From NCBI GenBank assembly GCA_024684955.1, contig JAIKWH010000039.1, forward strand, positions 1-35,213: a DNA stretch of 35,213 bases. The letters run 5' to 3'. The number at the start of each line of letters is the position of its first letter. Position 1 is the first letter of the stretch. Both the position numbers and the translations under genes were made by a program. Shown here piece after piece: positions 8,069 through 15,967 of the stretch. A model generated the notes under the pieces. The model was not told the DNA's origin, ran no database searches, and saw only the letters and a list, made by a program, of their open reading frames with translations. The stretch is from Pseudobutyrivibrio sp. (GTDB lineage: Bacteria > Bacillota > Clostridia > Lachnospirales > Lachnospiraceae).

Positions 8069-8806
8069 ATGGCAAGCCCAACTAAAAATAGAACTAGAAA
8101 AGAAATCATTTCAAATATATTAATTGCAGCAATTAGCCTTTTTATTAATGGCTTTGGGGTTTATCTGACAATACGGGCATCCATAGGGGCTGGTCCTTGG
8201 GATGTGTTTAGCATAGGAGTTTCAAAAACATTAGGGATATTATATGGTTCTGCATCAATTCTTATTTCATTTATGATATTGGGAATTGACATTATTCTCA
8301 GAGAGCCAATAGGTATTGCTATGATTATTGATTCTCTTGTAGTAGGAAAGTCAGTAGACTTTTTCAATCACTTGAATGCTGTTCCTGTTCCAAAGACTAT
8401 CATTGGAGGTATACTAATGATTCTCCTGGGGCTTACTATTATGGGATACACTTCCTATTCTTACATGAATGCCGCTCTTGGCTGTGGTCCAAGGGATACA
8501 CTCCTTGTAGGTATTACAAAGCACATGAGAAACATTCCTATTGGGGCTATATCTATTCTATTACTTGCAACAGCTACCCTCACAGGATATTTTTTGGGAG
8601 GTCCAGTTGGTATTGGCACTTTGATTTGTGCATTTGCAACAGGACCTATTATGCAATTGGCTTTCAAGACAGTGGGTTTTGAGCCAACTACAGTTTCTCA
8701 CCAGAATTTCATAACAACAATGCAGATTTTCAACTTACCTGTTAAATCTTTTAGCTCTGGTAGTATTTCGACAGACAAGGGGAATAAAGCCCAGGAAGAA
8801 AAATAA
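8069..8806 (+). CDS. YczE/YitT-type integral membrane protein
   Basis: A 245-residue protein with about five transmembrane helices between residues 12 and 200. Two internal segments share a pattern typical of the YczE family: ASIGAGPWDVFSIGVSKTLGI and the later ALGCGPRDTLLVGITKH, pointing to an internal duplication. The C-terminal 45 residues are polar. The biochemical function of the family is not established. The start is preceded by AAGGA about 9 bases upstream. It is oriented away from rrf2, and nothing ties it to a pathway here. Confidence 0.75.
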   Translation: MASPTKNRTRKEIISNILIAAISLFINGFGVYLTIRASIGAGPWDVFSIGVSKTLGILYGSASILISFMILGIDIILREPIGIAMIIDSLVVGKSVDFFNHLNAVPVPKTIIGGILMILLGLTIMGYTSYSYMNAALGCGPRDTLLVGITKHMRNIPIGAISILLLATATLTGYFLGGPVGIGTLICAFATGPIMQLAFKTVGFEPTTVSHQNFITTMQIFNLPVKSFSSGSISTDKGNKAQEEK

Positions 8807-8827
8807 GGTAAAAGTTCTGTAGAAAAA

Positions 8828-8851
8828 GTCACAAAATCCCAATTTTGTAAC
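8828..8851. repeat. Inverted repeat between yczE-like and GGDEF genes
   Basis: GTCACAAAAT at 8828-8837 and ATTTTGTAAC at 8842-8851 form a near-perfect dyad (one C/A mismatch) around CCCA. No clear T run follows, so it may be an operator rather than a terminator. It sits 81 bp ahead of the diguanylate cyclase start. Confidence 0.45.
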
Positions 8852-8932
8852 AGTTTTATCACATTCTTTGGGTATTATTTAAAAATAAAACTTGTAGTTT
8901 AATGCTTTTATTAATCCAAATTAGAGAATAAG

Positions 8933-10210
8933 ATGAGAAACAATATTGGGGAAAGAAATAGTGACAAGATATTCAGACACATGACTATGGGCATGGTTGT
9001 CTGCCTTATTGCATTGGCTTTAATGCTTGTTATTCAGACAGTTTCATACGATTTATCCCGGGGCTCTGCGGTAGGATATCAAAAGCAGCAGCTTGTTTCT
9101 ATTGTGGATAATTATATCACCGTAATTGATTCAACAAAAAGACATATAGAGGAATCTTGGACAGATATGGGCATAGCCTATTCTGAAGAGGATGTATACA
9201 ATGAGGTGCTGGGCTTAGTAAGAGAACAGTTACATAATGCATCCTATAATTATGGCGGATATATCTGGATAAATGAGATAAGAGATTACAGTGGCGGGGA
9301 TAACTATGCTGTTAGATTGGTTCATCCGGGCATGCCGGAGACTGAGGGCATATGGCTTAGTACTAATACTCTAGATGCCAAAGGCGATACCCCATATCAG
9401 GTAGAATTAGATGGAGTGACAAGCAATCCTAAGGGAATTATTTACAGTTATTATTTTAAGGAACCTGATAGTGATAATGTGTCAAAGAAGATGACATATT
9501 CCAAACTATACAAAGAATATAATTGGATAGTGAGCATGGGAGTTTACTACAATGCCTTAAGAGGAGACTCCATTCTCAATAATTCTACTGTTCAAAGACT
9601 TATGATGTTAGGATATGTCTTATCAATAGGGGGCATTTTATCAATTATTATAATGTGGCTGAATTTGTATCAGACACGAGAGAGTATATTTAAAAACGAA
9701 ATTGATAACCTTTCTACAAAGGTTTACAATGATCCCCTCACTGGGGCCAGCAGCAGAGCCTATGGCGACAAGTACATGCGGGGGCTTTTGAGACAGTACA
9801 GGGATGGAGCAACTTCTCCACTTATTGCAATTTTTGATATTGATAATTTTAAACACGTAAACGATGTTTACGGTCACAACTTTGGAGACTATGTACTTAC
9901 CCACACAGTGCAAATATTGAAAGAGGGCCTGAGAAAGACTGATAGGATTATCAGATGGGGCGGAGACGAGTTTATAATCATCTATGATGAATGCGATAAG
10001 GATACAGCAGGCCTAACTTTAGATAAGACGGTGAGACTAGTGAGGCATGCCCTTTTCTCAGAGGGTGATATCAATGCGAAGGTAACTATATCCCTAGGCG
10101 CTAGTTTCTTCCATATGGAAGATGAAAACATCGAGGAGACCATCAAGCGAATTGATGATGCTTTGTATGTGGCCAAGCAAAAGAAAAATGGCTGGCAATT
10201 TGTAGATTAG
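8933..10210 (+). CDS. Membrane diguanylate cyclase with Cache sensor domain
   Basis: A 425-residue enzyme that should make cyclic di-GMP from two GTP. A first transmembrane helix (about 18-37) and a second (about 222-243) enclose an extracytoplasmic Cache-type ligand domain, recognised by YGGYIWINEI, VRLVHPGM and the late YNWIVSMGVYY. The GGDEF domain has an intact catalytic GGDEF motif at 343-347. An RxxD inhibitory site (RKTD, 334-337) lies exactly five residues before it, so product feedback is expected. No PilZ, EAL or GEMM riboswitch is seen nearby. The start has only a weak ribosome site. Its stop overlaps that of the convergent downstream gene. Confidence 0.93.
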   Translation: MRNNIGERNSDKIFRHMTMGMVVCLIALALMLVIQTVSYDLSRGSAVGYQKQQLVSIVDNYITVIDSTKRHIEESWTDMGIAYSEEDVYNEVLGLVREQLHNASYNYGGYIWINEIRDYSGGDNYAVRLVHPGMPETEGIWLSTNTLDAKGDTPYQVELDGVTSNPKGIIYSYYFKEPDSDNVSKKMTYSKLYKEYNWIVSMGVYYNALRGDSILNNSTVQRLMMLGYVLSIGGILSIIIMWLNLYQTRESIFKNEIDNLSTKVYNDPLTGASSRAYGDKYMRGLLRQYRDGATSPLIAIFDIDNFKHVNDVYGHNFGDYVLTHTVQILKEGLRKTDRIIRWGGDEFIIIYDECDKDTAGLTLDKTVRLVRHALFSEGDINAKVTISLGASFFHMEDENIEETIKRIDDALYVAKQKKNGWQFVD

Positions 10211-11535
10211 TCTAGGGGGTAAACTATTGCATCAGTATAAAAGAACTCTAGGATGTCAGTATAGGAGAATCCTGCTTCCGACAGGTCTTTGGCTCCATAT
10301 TGACTCATGCCAACCCCATGACCGTAGCCGCCACCATATAATACATAGTTTCCATTCTGGCCCACATCCCATGTAAAGGCAGAGGAATAGAGACTGGTGA
10401 CTCCCTCAGGTCGACTGCCGTCGTTTAGAAAGACTTGTGTGATGCCAGCACCGAGTATGCGTCTAATCTCCAATTGGTCAGAGATGGTTACGGTGCCATT
10501 TTCAAAGGTAAGCATAAGAGAAGTAATAGCACCACCCTTACTTCTTTCGACTAGGTCCATATGAGTGATTTTTCCGGATGGGCCATCTCCTTCATAAATG
10601 ATATTTTTAGGATCATCTTCTTTCATGGAGATGATTCTATTTTTTATTGAATCTAATTTTTCATCCACGTTTATCCTGATCATCCAACGGAAATACTTTT
10701 CATCTTTCTCAAAGGCAAAGTTGTCTACAGTGCGGAGATAAGAATCAAAATCGATAGGATGTGCTGCTGAATTTTTGTCTGCTGTGGCAGGTACCCCTAT
10801 GTACTTGCTTTGCAATAGTTCCGTGTCATATTTGTTTCCAAATATGTCTCCAGTCTGGGTAAATCCGCAGGAAGTTGAGTGGTATAACGATTCAACTGCA
10901 CTATAATTCTTGACTAGTATCTGACCATGGGTTTCTTGACAAGCCTGGTCAGAAAGAGTAGTAGTAGGCAATTTGTTGTACTCTTGGAAGTTGATACTAT
11001 CATCAACTAAGGCATTATAGTCCATATAACCTCTCTCTTTGCTGAGACTATAAATATATGTCCTGGCGCAAATGGCCTGAGCCTTTAAAGCGTTTAGGCC
11101 AAAGGATTCTGGCATCTCAGAAGGGAGAACTCTAGCCACATAATCCTCCACATCAACCTCGTTTACAAAGACATATCCCTGGGCCTCGGAATGGATTTCC
11201 ATAATGCCAGGATAACCTAACCCCTTGGTGTTGCCATCCTTATCACAGAAGTAAGTTAAATCTCCTTCTTTTTTGGCATCTTTTGACTTGTGGTAGATGG
11301 TCCCATCATCTGCAAGCAAAAGGACCCTGATTGTATCAATTTTTTCAGGGTAGTGGTGGACGAGGACCATTTCTTTCATTTCTTTTTTGACTTCTGACTC
11401 TCCAGTGGAGGTGTCAGACCATGAACTTACCAAAGCCCCTATAGCAAAGCAAGCAATTAAAGCAGCCCCAATTATTTTCTTGTTTTTTAGTTTAGATATT
11501 TTCCAATTCATGGAATTTATTATAATGGTTTTCAT
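10207..11535 (-). CDS. SpoIID/LytB-domain cell-wall protein
   Basis: A 442-residue secreted or membrane-anchored protein. A hydrophobic segment (about 19-38, IIGAALIACFAIGALVS) is followed by the SpoIID domain with VLPSEMPESF, LKAQAICARTY, and the C-terminal signature GGGYGHGVGMSQYGA. SpoIID is a lytic transglycosylase that cuts stem-peptide-free glycan during spore engulfment, and LytB relatives stimulate amidases in vegetative cells. No spoIIQ, spoIIIA or other sporulation gene is nearby, so the role here is undecided. A second in-frame ATG at 11511 is possible, and neither has a strong ribosome site. It converges with the diguanylate cyclase with a 4-bp overlap and no terminator. Confidence 0.88.
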   Translation of the reverse strand: MKTIIINSMNWKISKLKNKKIIGAALIACFAIGALVSSWSDTSTGESEVKKEMKEMVLVHHYPEKIDTIRVLLLADDGTIYHKSKDAKKEGDLTYFCDKDGNTKGLGYPGIMEIHSEAQGYVFVNEVDVEDYVARVLPSEMPESFGLNALKAQAICARTYIYSLSKERGYMDYNALVDDSINFQEYNKLPTTTLSDQACQETHGQILVKNYSAVESLYHSTSCGFTQTGDIFGNKYDTELLQSKYIGVPATADKNSAAHPIDFDSYLRTVDNFAFEKDEKYFRWMIRINVDEKLDSIKNRIISMKEDDPKNIIYEGDGPSGKITHMDLVERSKGGAITSLMLTFENGTVTISDQLEIRRILGAGITQVFLNDGSRPEGVTSLYSSAFTWDVGQNGNYVLYGGGYGHGVGMSQYGAKDLSEAGFSYTDILEFFYTDAIVYPLD

Positions 11536-11547
11536 TCTTGATTACTA

Positions 11548-11577
11548 TTGACGACTGGCACTTTCAGATATTACTAT
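11548..11577 (+). promoter_or_regulatory. Candidate promoter of the TtcA-like gene
   Basis: TTGACG at 11548-11553 and TACTAT at 11572-11577 are 18 bp apart. They sit in the 76-bp divergent gap between the SpoIID-like gene and the TtcA-like gene, with AAGAAGGA upstream of the ATG at 11612. The -10 matches only four of six consensus positions. Confidence 0.4.
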
Positions 11578-11611
11578 GTGACTAAATTACTTATATTAAG
11601 AAGGAATACAC

Positions 11612-12451
11612 ATGAAAGATATAGAAAACAGAGCAGCGGAAATTGAAAAGGGAATTCAGAAGACTTGGCACAAGAAACTTTTTACTCCCTTTGCAAGAGC
11701 CTGCAGAGACTACAAGTTAATAGAGGAAGGAGACAGGATTGCGGTTTGCATTTCCGGCGGCAAAGACTCCATGCTTTTGGCAAAACTTTTGCAGGAGATT
11801 AAGCGCCACAGAAAAGTAAATTTTGAATTGGAATTCATTTGCATGGATCCTGGTTATCTGGATGTAAATAGGAAACTCATCGAAAGTAACGCAAAACTTA
11901 TGGGAATTCCTATTAATATATTTGAGTCGGATATTTTTGACGTGGTTGATACAATGGATGAGGCACCCTGCTACATGTGTGCCAGAATGCGCCGAGGTCA
12001 TCTCTATGCCAAGGCCAAGGAATTAGGCTGCAACAAGATAGCCTTAGGACATCATTATGATGACGTCATAGAGACAATATTAATGGGCATGCTATATGGT
12101 GCCCAGGTCCAGACCATGATGCCAAAACTCCACTCTACCAACTTTGAGGGAATGGAGCTCATCAGGCCAATGTATCTAATCAGGGAGGAGGATATTATCA
12201 GTTGGGCCAAGGCTTACGACCTCCACTTTCTCAGATGTGCTTGTCACTTCACTGAGACCTGTACCACGATTAATGACGACGGTTCATCTGCCTCAAAGAG
12301 AATGGAGATTAAAAATCTCATCGCCACCTTGAAAAAGACCAACCCATATGTGGAGGGCAACATTTTCAAGTCAGTGGAGAATGTAAATGTGGACACAGTG
12401 ATTGAATATAAAAAGAATGGAAAGAGACACAACTTCCTAGACGAATATTAG
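11612..12451 (+). CDS. TtcA-family PP-loop ATPase (tRNA thiolation type)
   Basis: A 279-residue ATP pyrophosphatase. The PP-loop SGGKDS is at 48-53. Cys120 and Cys123 lie in APCYMCARMRRG, matching the CxxC before RRG in TtcA, and Cys209, Cys211 and Cys217 in LRCACHFTETC can supply further cluster or sulfur-transfer ligands. GHHYDDVIET (146-155) is the usual second ATP-site motif. TtcA uses a 4Fe-4S cluster to make 2-thiocytidine in tRNA. This protein is in the same family, though close paralogues have other substrates, so I give no symbol. Maf follows after 14 bases, probably in the same operon. Confidence 0.87.
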   Translation: MKDIENRAAEIEKGIQKTWHKKLFTPFARACRDYKLIEEGDRIAVCISGGKDSMLLAKLLQEIKRHRKVNFELEFICMDPGYLDVNRKLIESNAKLMGIPINIFESDIFDVVDTMDEAPCYMCARMRRGHLYAKAKELGCNKIALGHHYDDVIETILMGMLYGAQVQTMMPKLHSTNFEGMELIRPMYLIREEDIISWAKAYDLHFLRCACHFTETCTTINDDGSSASKRMEIKNLIATLKKTNPYVEGNIFKSVENVNVDTVIEYKKNGKRHNFLDEY

Positions 12452-12465
12452 AAAGAGGACTGATT

Positions 12466-13023
12466 ATGGAAATTATTCTTGCTTCAAATTCTCCAAGGAG
12501 AAAGGAATTGCTTTCTCAGGCGGGGATAGAATATAAAGTGGTGGCTGCAGATATAGATGAGGTCACTGATAAAACTATACCTGCGGAAATAGTACAGGAC
12601 CTCAGCCGCCAAAAGGCAGCTGCCGTGGCAGACAAACTGGGCAATGAAAAGATAATTCTTGCAGCAGATACAGTAGTGGCAATAGGGGATAAAATACTTG
12701 GTAAACCAAAGTCAAAGGATGATGCTCTTGATATGCTAACTATGCTATCAGGCAGGACCCACCAGGTTTTCACCGGGGTAACCCTAATAGACACCCAGGG
12801 GGGCTATCACACATTCTCCGCCTGCACTGATGTCACCATGTATGACAACAGCAAGGAGGAAATCCTTGGTTACATAAGCACAGGAGAGCCTATGGACAAG
12901 GCTGGGGCCTATGGAATCCAAGGGCGCGGCGCCATTTTGGTAAAGGAAATTAAGGGGGACTATAACAATGTAGTTGGCATGCCATTGGCTGCCACGGTGC
13001 GTCTATTAAAAACCCTGACTTAG
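12466..13023 (+). CDS. maf: Maf-family nucleoside triphosphate pyrophosphatase
   Basis: A 185-residue Maf protein. The N-terminal signature LASNSPRRKELLSQAG binds the nucleotide. DTVVAIGDKILGKPKS is the second conserved block, with the catalytic Asp at its start, and GKAGAYGIQG-type sequence appears as DKAGAYGIQGRGA. Family members hydrolyse dTTP, UTP and modified nucleotides to monophosphates, cleaning the pool, and overproduction in Bacillus affects septation. The ribosome site AAAGAGG lies before the ATG. Length is normal for the family. The downstream 167 bp contain the perR control region. Confidence 0.93.
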   Translation: MEIILASNSPRRKELLSQAGIEYKVVAADIDEVTDKTIPAEIVQDLSRQKAAAVADKLGNEKIILAADTVVAIGDKILGKPKSKDDALDMLTMLSGRTHQVFTGVTLIDTQGGYHTFSACTDVTMYDNSKEEILGYISTGEPMDKAGAYGIQGRGAILVKEIKGDYNNVVGMPLAATVRLLKTLT

Positions 13024-13076
13024 ATATCCTAATCCCCATTTTGTATTCCACTATTTTCCACAAGTATCAAGAAAAA

Positions 13077-13155
13077 TAATAATTATTACTATTTTTTATA
13101 TTTAAGTATTGACATTACAACGTTCTGTGCTATTATAAAACAGTAATCATTATTA
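13077..13155 (+). promoter_or_regulatory. perR promoter with two PerR/Fur-like boxes
   Basis: TTGACA at 13109-13114 and TATTAT at 13131-13136 are 16 bp apart. Upstream, TAATAATTATTA at 13077-13088 is a perfect dyad. Just after the -10, CAGTAAT-C-ATTATTA at 13141-13155 has the 7-1-7 shape of a PerR box, with five of seven positions symmetric. The second box is placed where a bound repressor would block RNA polymerase, so the gene is probably autoregulated. Binding is inferred. Confidence 0.5.
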
Positions 13156-13190
13156 AATATTTGCCAAGCAACATTTAGGCAGGAGTACTT

Positions 13191-13577
13191 ATGAATTACA
13201 GCAGACAAAGAGAATCAATAAAGCAATATTTGATGTCTACTAAGGAGCATCCTACTGCAGAGATTATATATCAGCACGTCAAAGAGGATTATCCTAAGAT
13301 TAGCTTAGCTACAGTCTATAGGAATCTTACTCTTTTAGTTGATAGCGGAGAGGCGCTAAAAATTTCTACAGGAGATGGTACCGACCACTATGACGGCAAC
13401 ACTACAGAGCATGGTCATTACTATTGCAAATGCTGTCATAAATTAATAGACCTTGATATTGCTCCTACAACAGGACAGATTCTTGCAGCATCCTCTGAGG
13501 TCCTTGGCACAATCGAGACTGCCAGCCTCATGTTTACAGGTGTTTGCAAAGACTGCATTATTAACGAAGAAAAGTAA
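13191..13577 (+). CDS. perR: PerR-type peroxide-sensing Fur-family repressor
   Basis: A 128-residue Fur-family regulator. The structural zinc site is CxxC twice: Cys79/Cys82 and Cys119/Cys122. The regulatory metal ligands of Bacillus PerR all have counterparts here: His20 (HPTAE), Asp68 (HYDGN), His74, His76 (EHGHYYC) and Asp87. An Asp rather than Glu at the last site is the residue linked to peroxide sensitivity in PerR, which separates it from Fur. The N-terminus is shorter than in Bacillus. The next gene, 47 bp downstream, encodes a reverse rubrerythrin, a known PerR target in clostridia. AGGAGT precedes the ATG. Confidence 0.88.
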   Translation: MNYSRQRESIKQYLMSTKEHPTAEIIYQHVKEDYPKISLATVYRNLTLLVDSGEALKISTGDGTDHYDGNTTEHGHYYCKCCHKLIDLDIAPTTGQILAASSEVLGTIETASLMFTGVCKDCIINEEK

Positions 13578-13624
13578 TGGTTATACAATAACTTTAATTT
13601 TTTTTAACATGAAAGGAGTCTATT

Positions 13625-14212
13625 ATGGCAAAGTGGGTTTGTTCAGTATGTGGTTATGTTTATGAGGGAGAGAATCCTCCAGCAGAGTGTCCTGTGTGTC
13701 ACGCCAGCGCAGACAAGTTTAAAAAGGTTGAGGGAGAACTTACTCTCGCAGCAGAGCATGAGTTTGGCGTATACGGCAAAACAGTAAAAAACAATCCTGA
13801 GATTTCAGACGAAGATAAGAAGTATATCTTTGAGCAGCTTAAGTCAAACTTTGAAGGAGAGTGCTCAGAGGTAGGTATGTATCTTTGCATGGCACGTGTA
13901 GCCCACAGAGAAGGCTACCCAGAGATCGGACTCTACTGGGAGAAGGCAGCCTATGAAGAGGCTGAGCACGCTGCAAAATTTGCAGAAATGCTTGGTAGCG
14001 ACTTAGAGCAGAACATGACAAATTCTACTAAGAAAAACTTGGCATGGCGCGTAGACTGCGAGTTTGGCGCAACTGCTGGCAAGGTAGACCTTGCTACCTG
14101 CGCAAAGAAAAATAACCTTGACGCTATCCACGACACAGTTCACGAGATGGCAAGAGATGAGGCTCGTCACGGAAAGGCCCTCAAAGGCCTCCTTGAGCGC
14201 TACTTCGGATAA
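13625..14212 (+). CDS. Reverse rubrerythrin (rubredoxin domain first)
   Basis: A 195-residue non-haem iron peroxidase. A rubredoxin domain comes first, with Cys6, Cys9, Cys22 and Cys25. A four-helix diiron domain follows, with ligand-bearing helices FEGECSEVGMY, YEEAEHAAKF, DCEFGATAG and MARDEARHGKAL. The usual rubrerythrin has the opposite order. This 'reverse' form is known from clostridia, where it reduces hydrogen peroxide and oxygen and is under PerR control. Strong AAAGGAG ribosome site. It lies directly after perR and ends in a strong terminator. Codons are those of a well-expressed gene (many CTT, GCA, AAG). Confidence 0.93.
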   Translation: MAKWVCSVCGYVYEGENPPAECPVCHASADKFKKVEGELTLAAEHEFGVYGKTVKNNPEISDEDKKYIFEQLKSNFEGECSEVGMYLCMARVAHREGYPEIGLYWEKAAYEEAEHAAKFAEMLGSDLEQNMTNSTKKNLAWRVDCEFGATAGKVDLATCAKKNNLDAIHDTVHEMARDEARHGKALKGLLERYFG

Positions 14213-14235
14213 TTTACCATTTAATATGTACCCTT

Positions 14236-14263
14236 GGCTCCCAAAATTTTGGGAGCCTTTTTT
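14236..14263 (+). terminator. Strong intrinsic terminator after rubrerythrin
   Basis: GGCTCCCAAAA at 14236-14246 pairs perfectly with TTTTGGGAGCC at 14247-14257, followed by six T. It closes the perR-rubrerythrin unit. Confidence 0.93.
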
Positions 14264-14378
14264 ATTCTCTGCCCTCACTAAAAAAAGAGGGCTGTGATTG
14301 GAAAAGCCAGAAGGGGTAAAATTTTGGGGCCTAATATGGTATTATATTGGGTGAAAAAGAAACGGGGAGGTGTTAACT

Positions 14379-15083
14379 GTGGATGTGAATATGTTTCCGG
14401 ATGACGGAGTCAATTCATGGAACACTGTGATGCTGTTGTATGAATCAGCGATAAAAAAGTTTAGGGCCAAGGTTGAAATTTTGAATGATGAGTTTCAACA
14501 GGTTCATCAATATAATCCGATTGAGTATATAAAGACCAGGGTTAAGACTCCGGAGAGTATTGTCAAAAAATTAAAGAAGAACGGACACGATATTTCTATT
14601 GCCAATATGATTGAATATTGTAATGATATTGCAGGCGTCAGGATTGTGTGCTCTTTTACTTCGGATATTTATCAGATTGCTGATATGATTGGCAGACAGA
14701 CAGATGTTACGGTTATTTCCATAAAGGATTATATTAAAAATCCTAAGCCTTCGGGCTATAAGAGCTATCATATGATAGTTACTATTCCTATCTATTTGTC
14801 AGATAAGACTGTGGATACCAAGGTAGAGATTCAGATTCGTACTATTGGCATGGATTTCTGGGCTAGTTTGGAGCACAAGATTTATTACAAATTTGAGGGA
14901 AATGCACCTGAGTATATCAGTCATGATCTGAGAGAGTGTGCTGAGATTGTGTCTATGATGGATACCAAGATGCTGCAACTTAACGAGGCTATTATGCAGA
15001 CGAAGTTGGAGGCGGAAGAGAAGAAACTCCAGGAGAGACATCAGGAGCAAATGCATAAAAATTCTTGGAAGGAAAATATTTAA
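14379..15083 (+). CDS. Small alarmone synthetase (RelQ/RelP type GTP pyrophosphokinase)
   Basis: About 234 residues with only the synthetase domain, so it should make (p)ppGpp from ATP and GDP or GTP and cannot hydrolyse it. Motifs: RVKTPESIVKKL, NDIAGVRIVC, NPKPSGYKSYHMIV and EIQIRTIGMDFWASLEHK. The C-terminal helix is charged, as in the tetrameric RelQ class. The start is probably GTG at 14379, because GGGGAGG at 14364-14370 is 8 bases away; an earlier GTG at 14370 overlaps that ribosome site. The stop is followed at once by the ATG of uppP. Operon with uppP and a DHH phosphoesterase. Confidence 0.9.
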   Translation: MDVNMFPDDGVNSWNTVMLLYESAIKKFRAKVEILNDEFQQVHQYNPIEYIKTRVKTPESIVKKLKKNGHDISIANMIEYCNDIAGVRIVCSFTSDIYQIADMIGRQTDVTVISIKDYIKNPKPSGYKSYHMIVTIPIYLSDKTVDTKVEIQIRTIGMDFWASLEHKIYYKFEGNAPEYISHDLRECAEIVSMMDTKMLQLNEAIMQTKLEAEEKKLQERHQEQMHKNSWKENI

Positions 15084-15935
15084 ATGTTAGAGATTTTAAA
15101 GGCAGTTTTATTTGGCCTTGTAGAAGGAGTCACTGAGTGGCTTCCAATTAGTAGTACTGGCCACATGATTCTTTTGGATGAGTTGGTCAAGTTGGATGTT
15201 TCGGAAGAATTCTATAGCATGTTTCAGGTAGTTATCCAGTTGGGGGCTATTCTGGCAGTTGTTATTATTTTTTGGGATAAGATTTGGCCTTTTGGCAAGC
15301 AGGATAATAAAGCACCCCTATCTGATAAGGGGATTGGTCAGTGGGTTAAGACAGATATATTTGTGCTCTGGTTCCATATTTTGGTTTCCTGCGTCCCTGC
15401 TGCTATAGTGGGTATTCTCTGGGATGACCTTTTTGAGAGACTTTTTTATAATGCTGTTGTTGTTGCAATAATGCTGATTGTTTTTGGTGTTGCTTTTATT
15501 GTTATCGAGAATATGAATGCAGGAAAAAATGCAAAGATTACTGCAATTGCAGATATTACATATACTACTGCATTTATCATTGGCATGTTCCAGCTTATAG
15601 CGGCTATTTTTCCTGGCACATCTAGGTCAGGTGCAACAATTGTTGGCGCCTTGCTCATAGGGGTGTCTAGGACAGTGGCAGCAGAGTATACATTCTATTT
15701 GGCGGTGCCTGTTATGCTGGGGGCTAGCCTTCTTAAGATTTTAAAATTTGGTTTTTCTTTTACAGGCATGGAGATAGCAATCCTTCTGGTGGGAATGATT
15801 GTTGCTTTTGTTGTATCCATGTTTGTCATTAAATTTCTCATGAATTATATTAAAAAGCATGATTTCAAAGTCTTTGGTTGGTATAGAATTATCCTTGGAT
15901 TTGTGGTTCTTATCGCGGGATTTTTCTTGGCATAA
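15084..15935 (+). CDS. uppP: Undecaprenyl-diphosphate phosphatase (BacA/UppP)
   Basis: A 283-residue polytopic membrane protein that dephosphorylates undecaprenyl diphosphate to recycle the cell-wall lipid carrier, and gives bacitracin tolerance. Both active-site signatures are present: GLVEGVTEWLPISSTGHM near the N-terminus, and FPGTSRSGATIVGALLIG near residue 175. Around eight hydrophobic segments and normal length. The start codon directly abuts the stop of the alarmone synthetase, so translation is likely coupled. Together they suggest stress control tied to envelope synthesis, which is inference from gene order. Confidence 0.95.
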   Translation: MLEILKAVLFGLVEGVTEWLPISSTGHMILLDELVKLDVSEEFYSMFQVVIQLGAILAVVIIFWDKIWPFGKQDNKAPLSDKGIGQWVKTDIFVLWFHILVSCVPAAIVGILWDDLFERLFYNAVVVAIMLIVFGVAFIVIENMNAGKNAKITAIADITYTTAFIIGMFQLIAAIFPGTSRSGATIVGALLIGVSRTVAAEYTFYLAVPVMLGASLLKILKFGFSFTGMEIAILLVGMIVAFVVSMFVIKFLMNYIKKHDFKVFGWYRIILGFVVLIAGFFLA

Positions 15936-15967
15936 TTTTTCAACTTATAAGCAACTAGGAGACAGTT

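Noticed and set aside
8807-8932. Possible c-di-GMP riboswitch before the GGDEF gene
   Set aside because: None of the conserved GEMM bases are visible; only an inverted repeat at 8828-8851.
14271-14292. GCCCTC/GAGGGC hairpin with an A-rich loop after the rubrerythrin terminator
   Set aside because: No T run on either strand and only six base pairs; probably chance.
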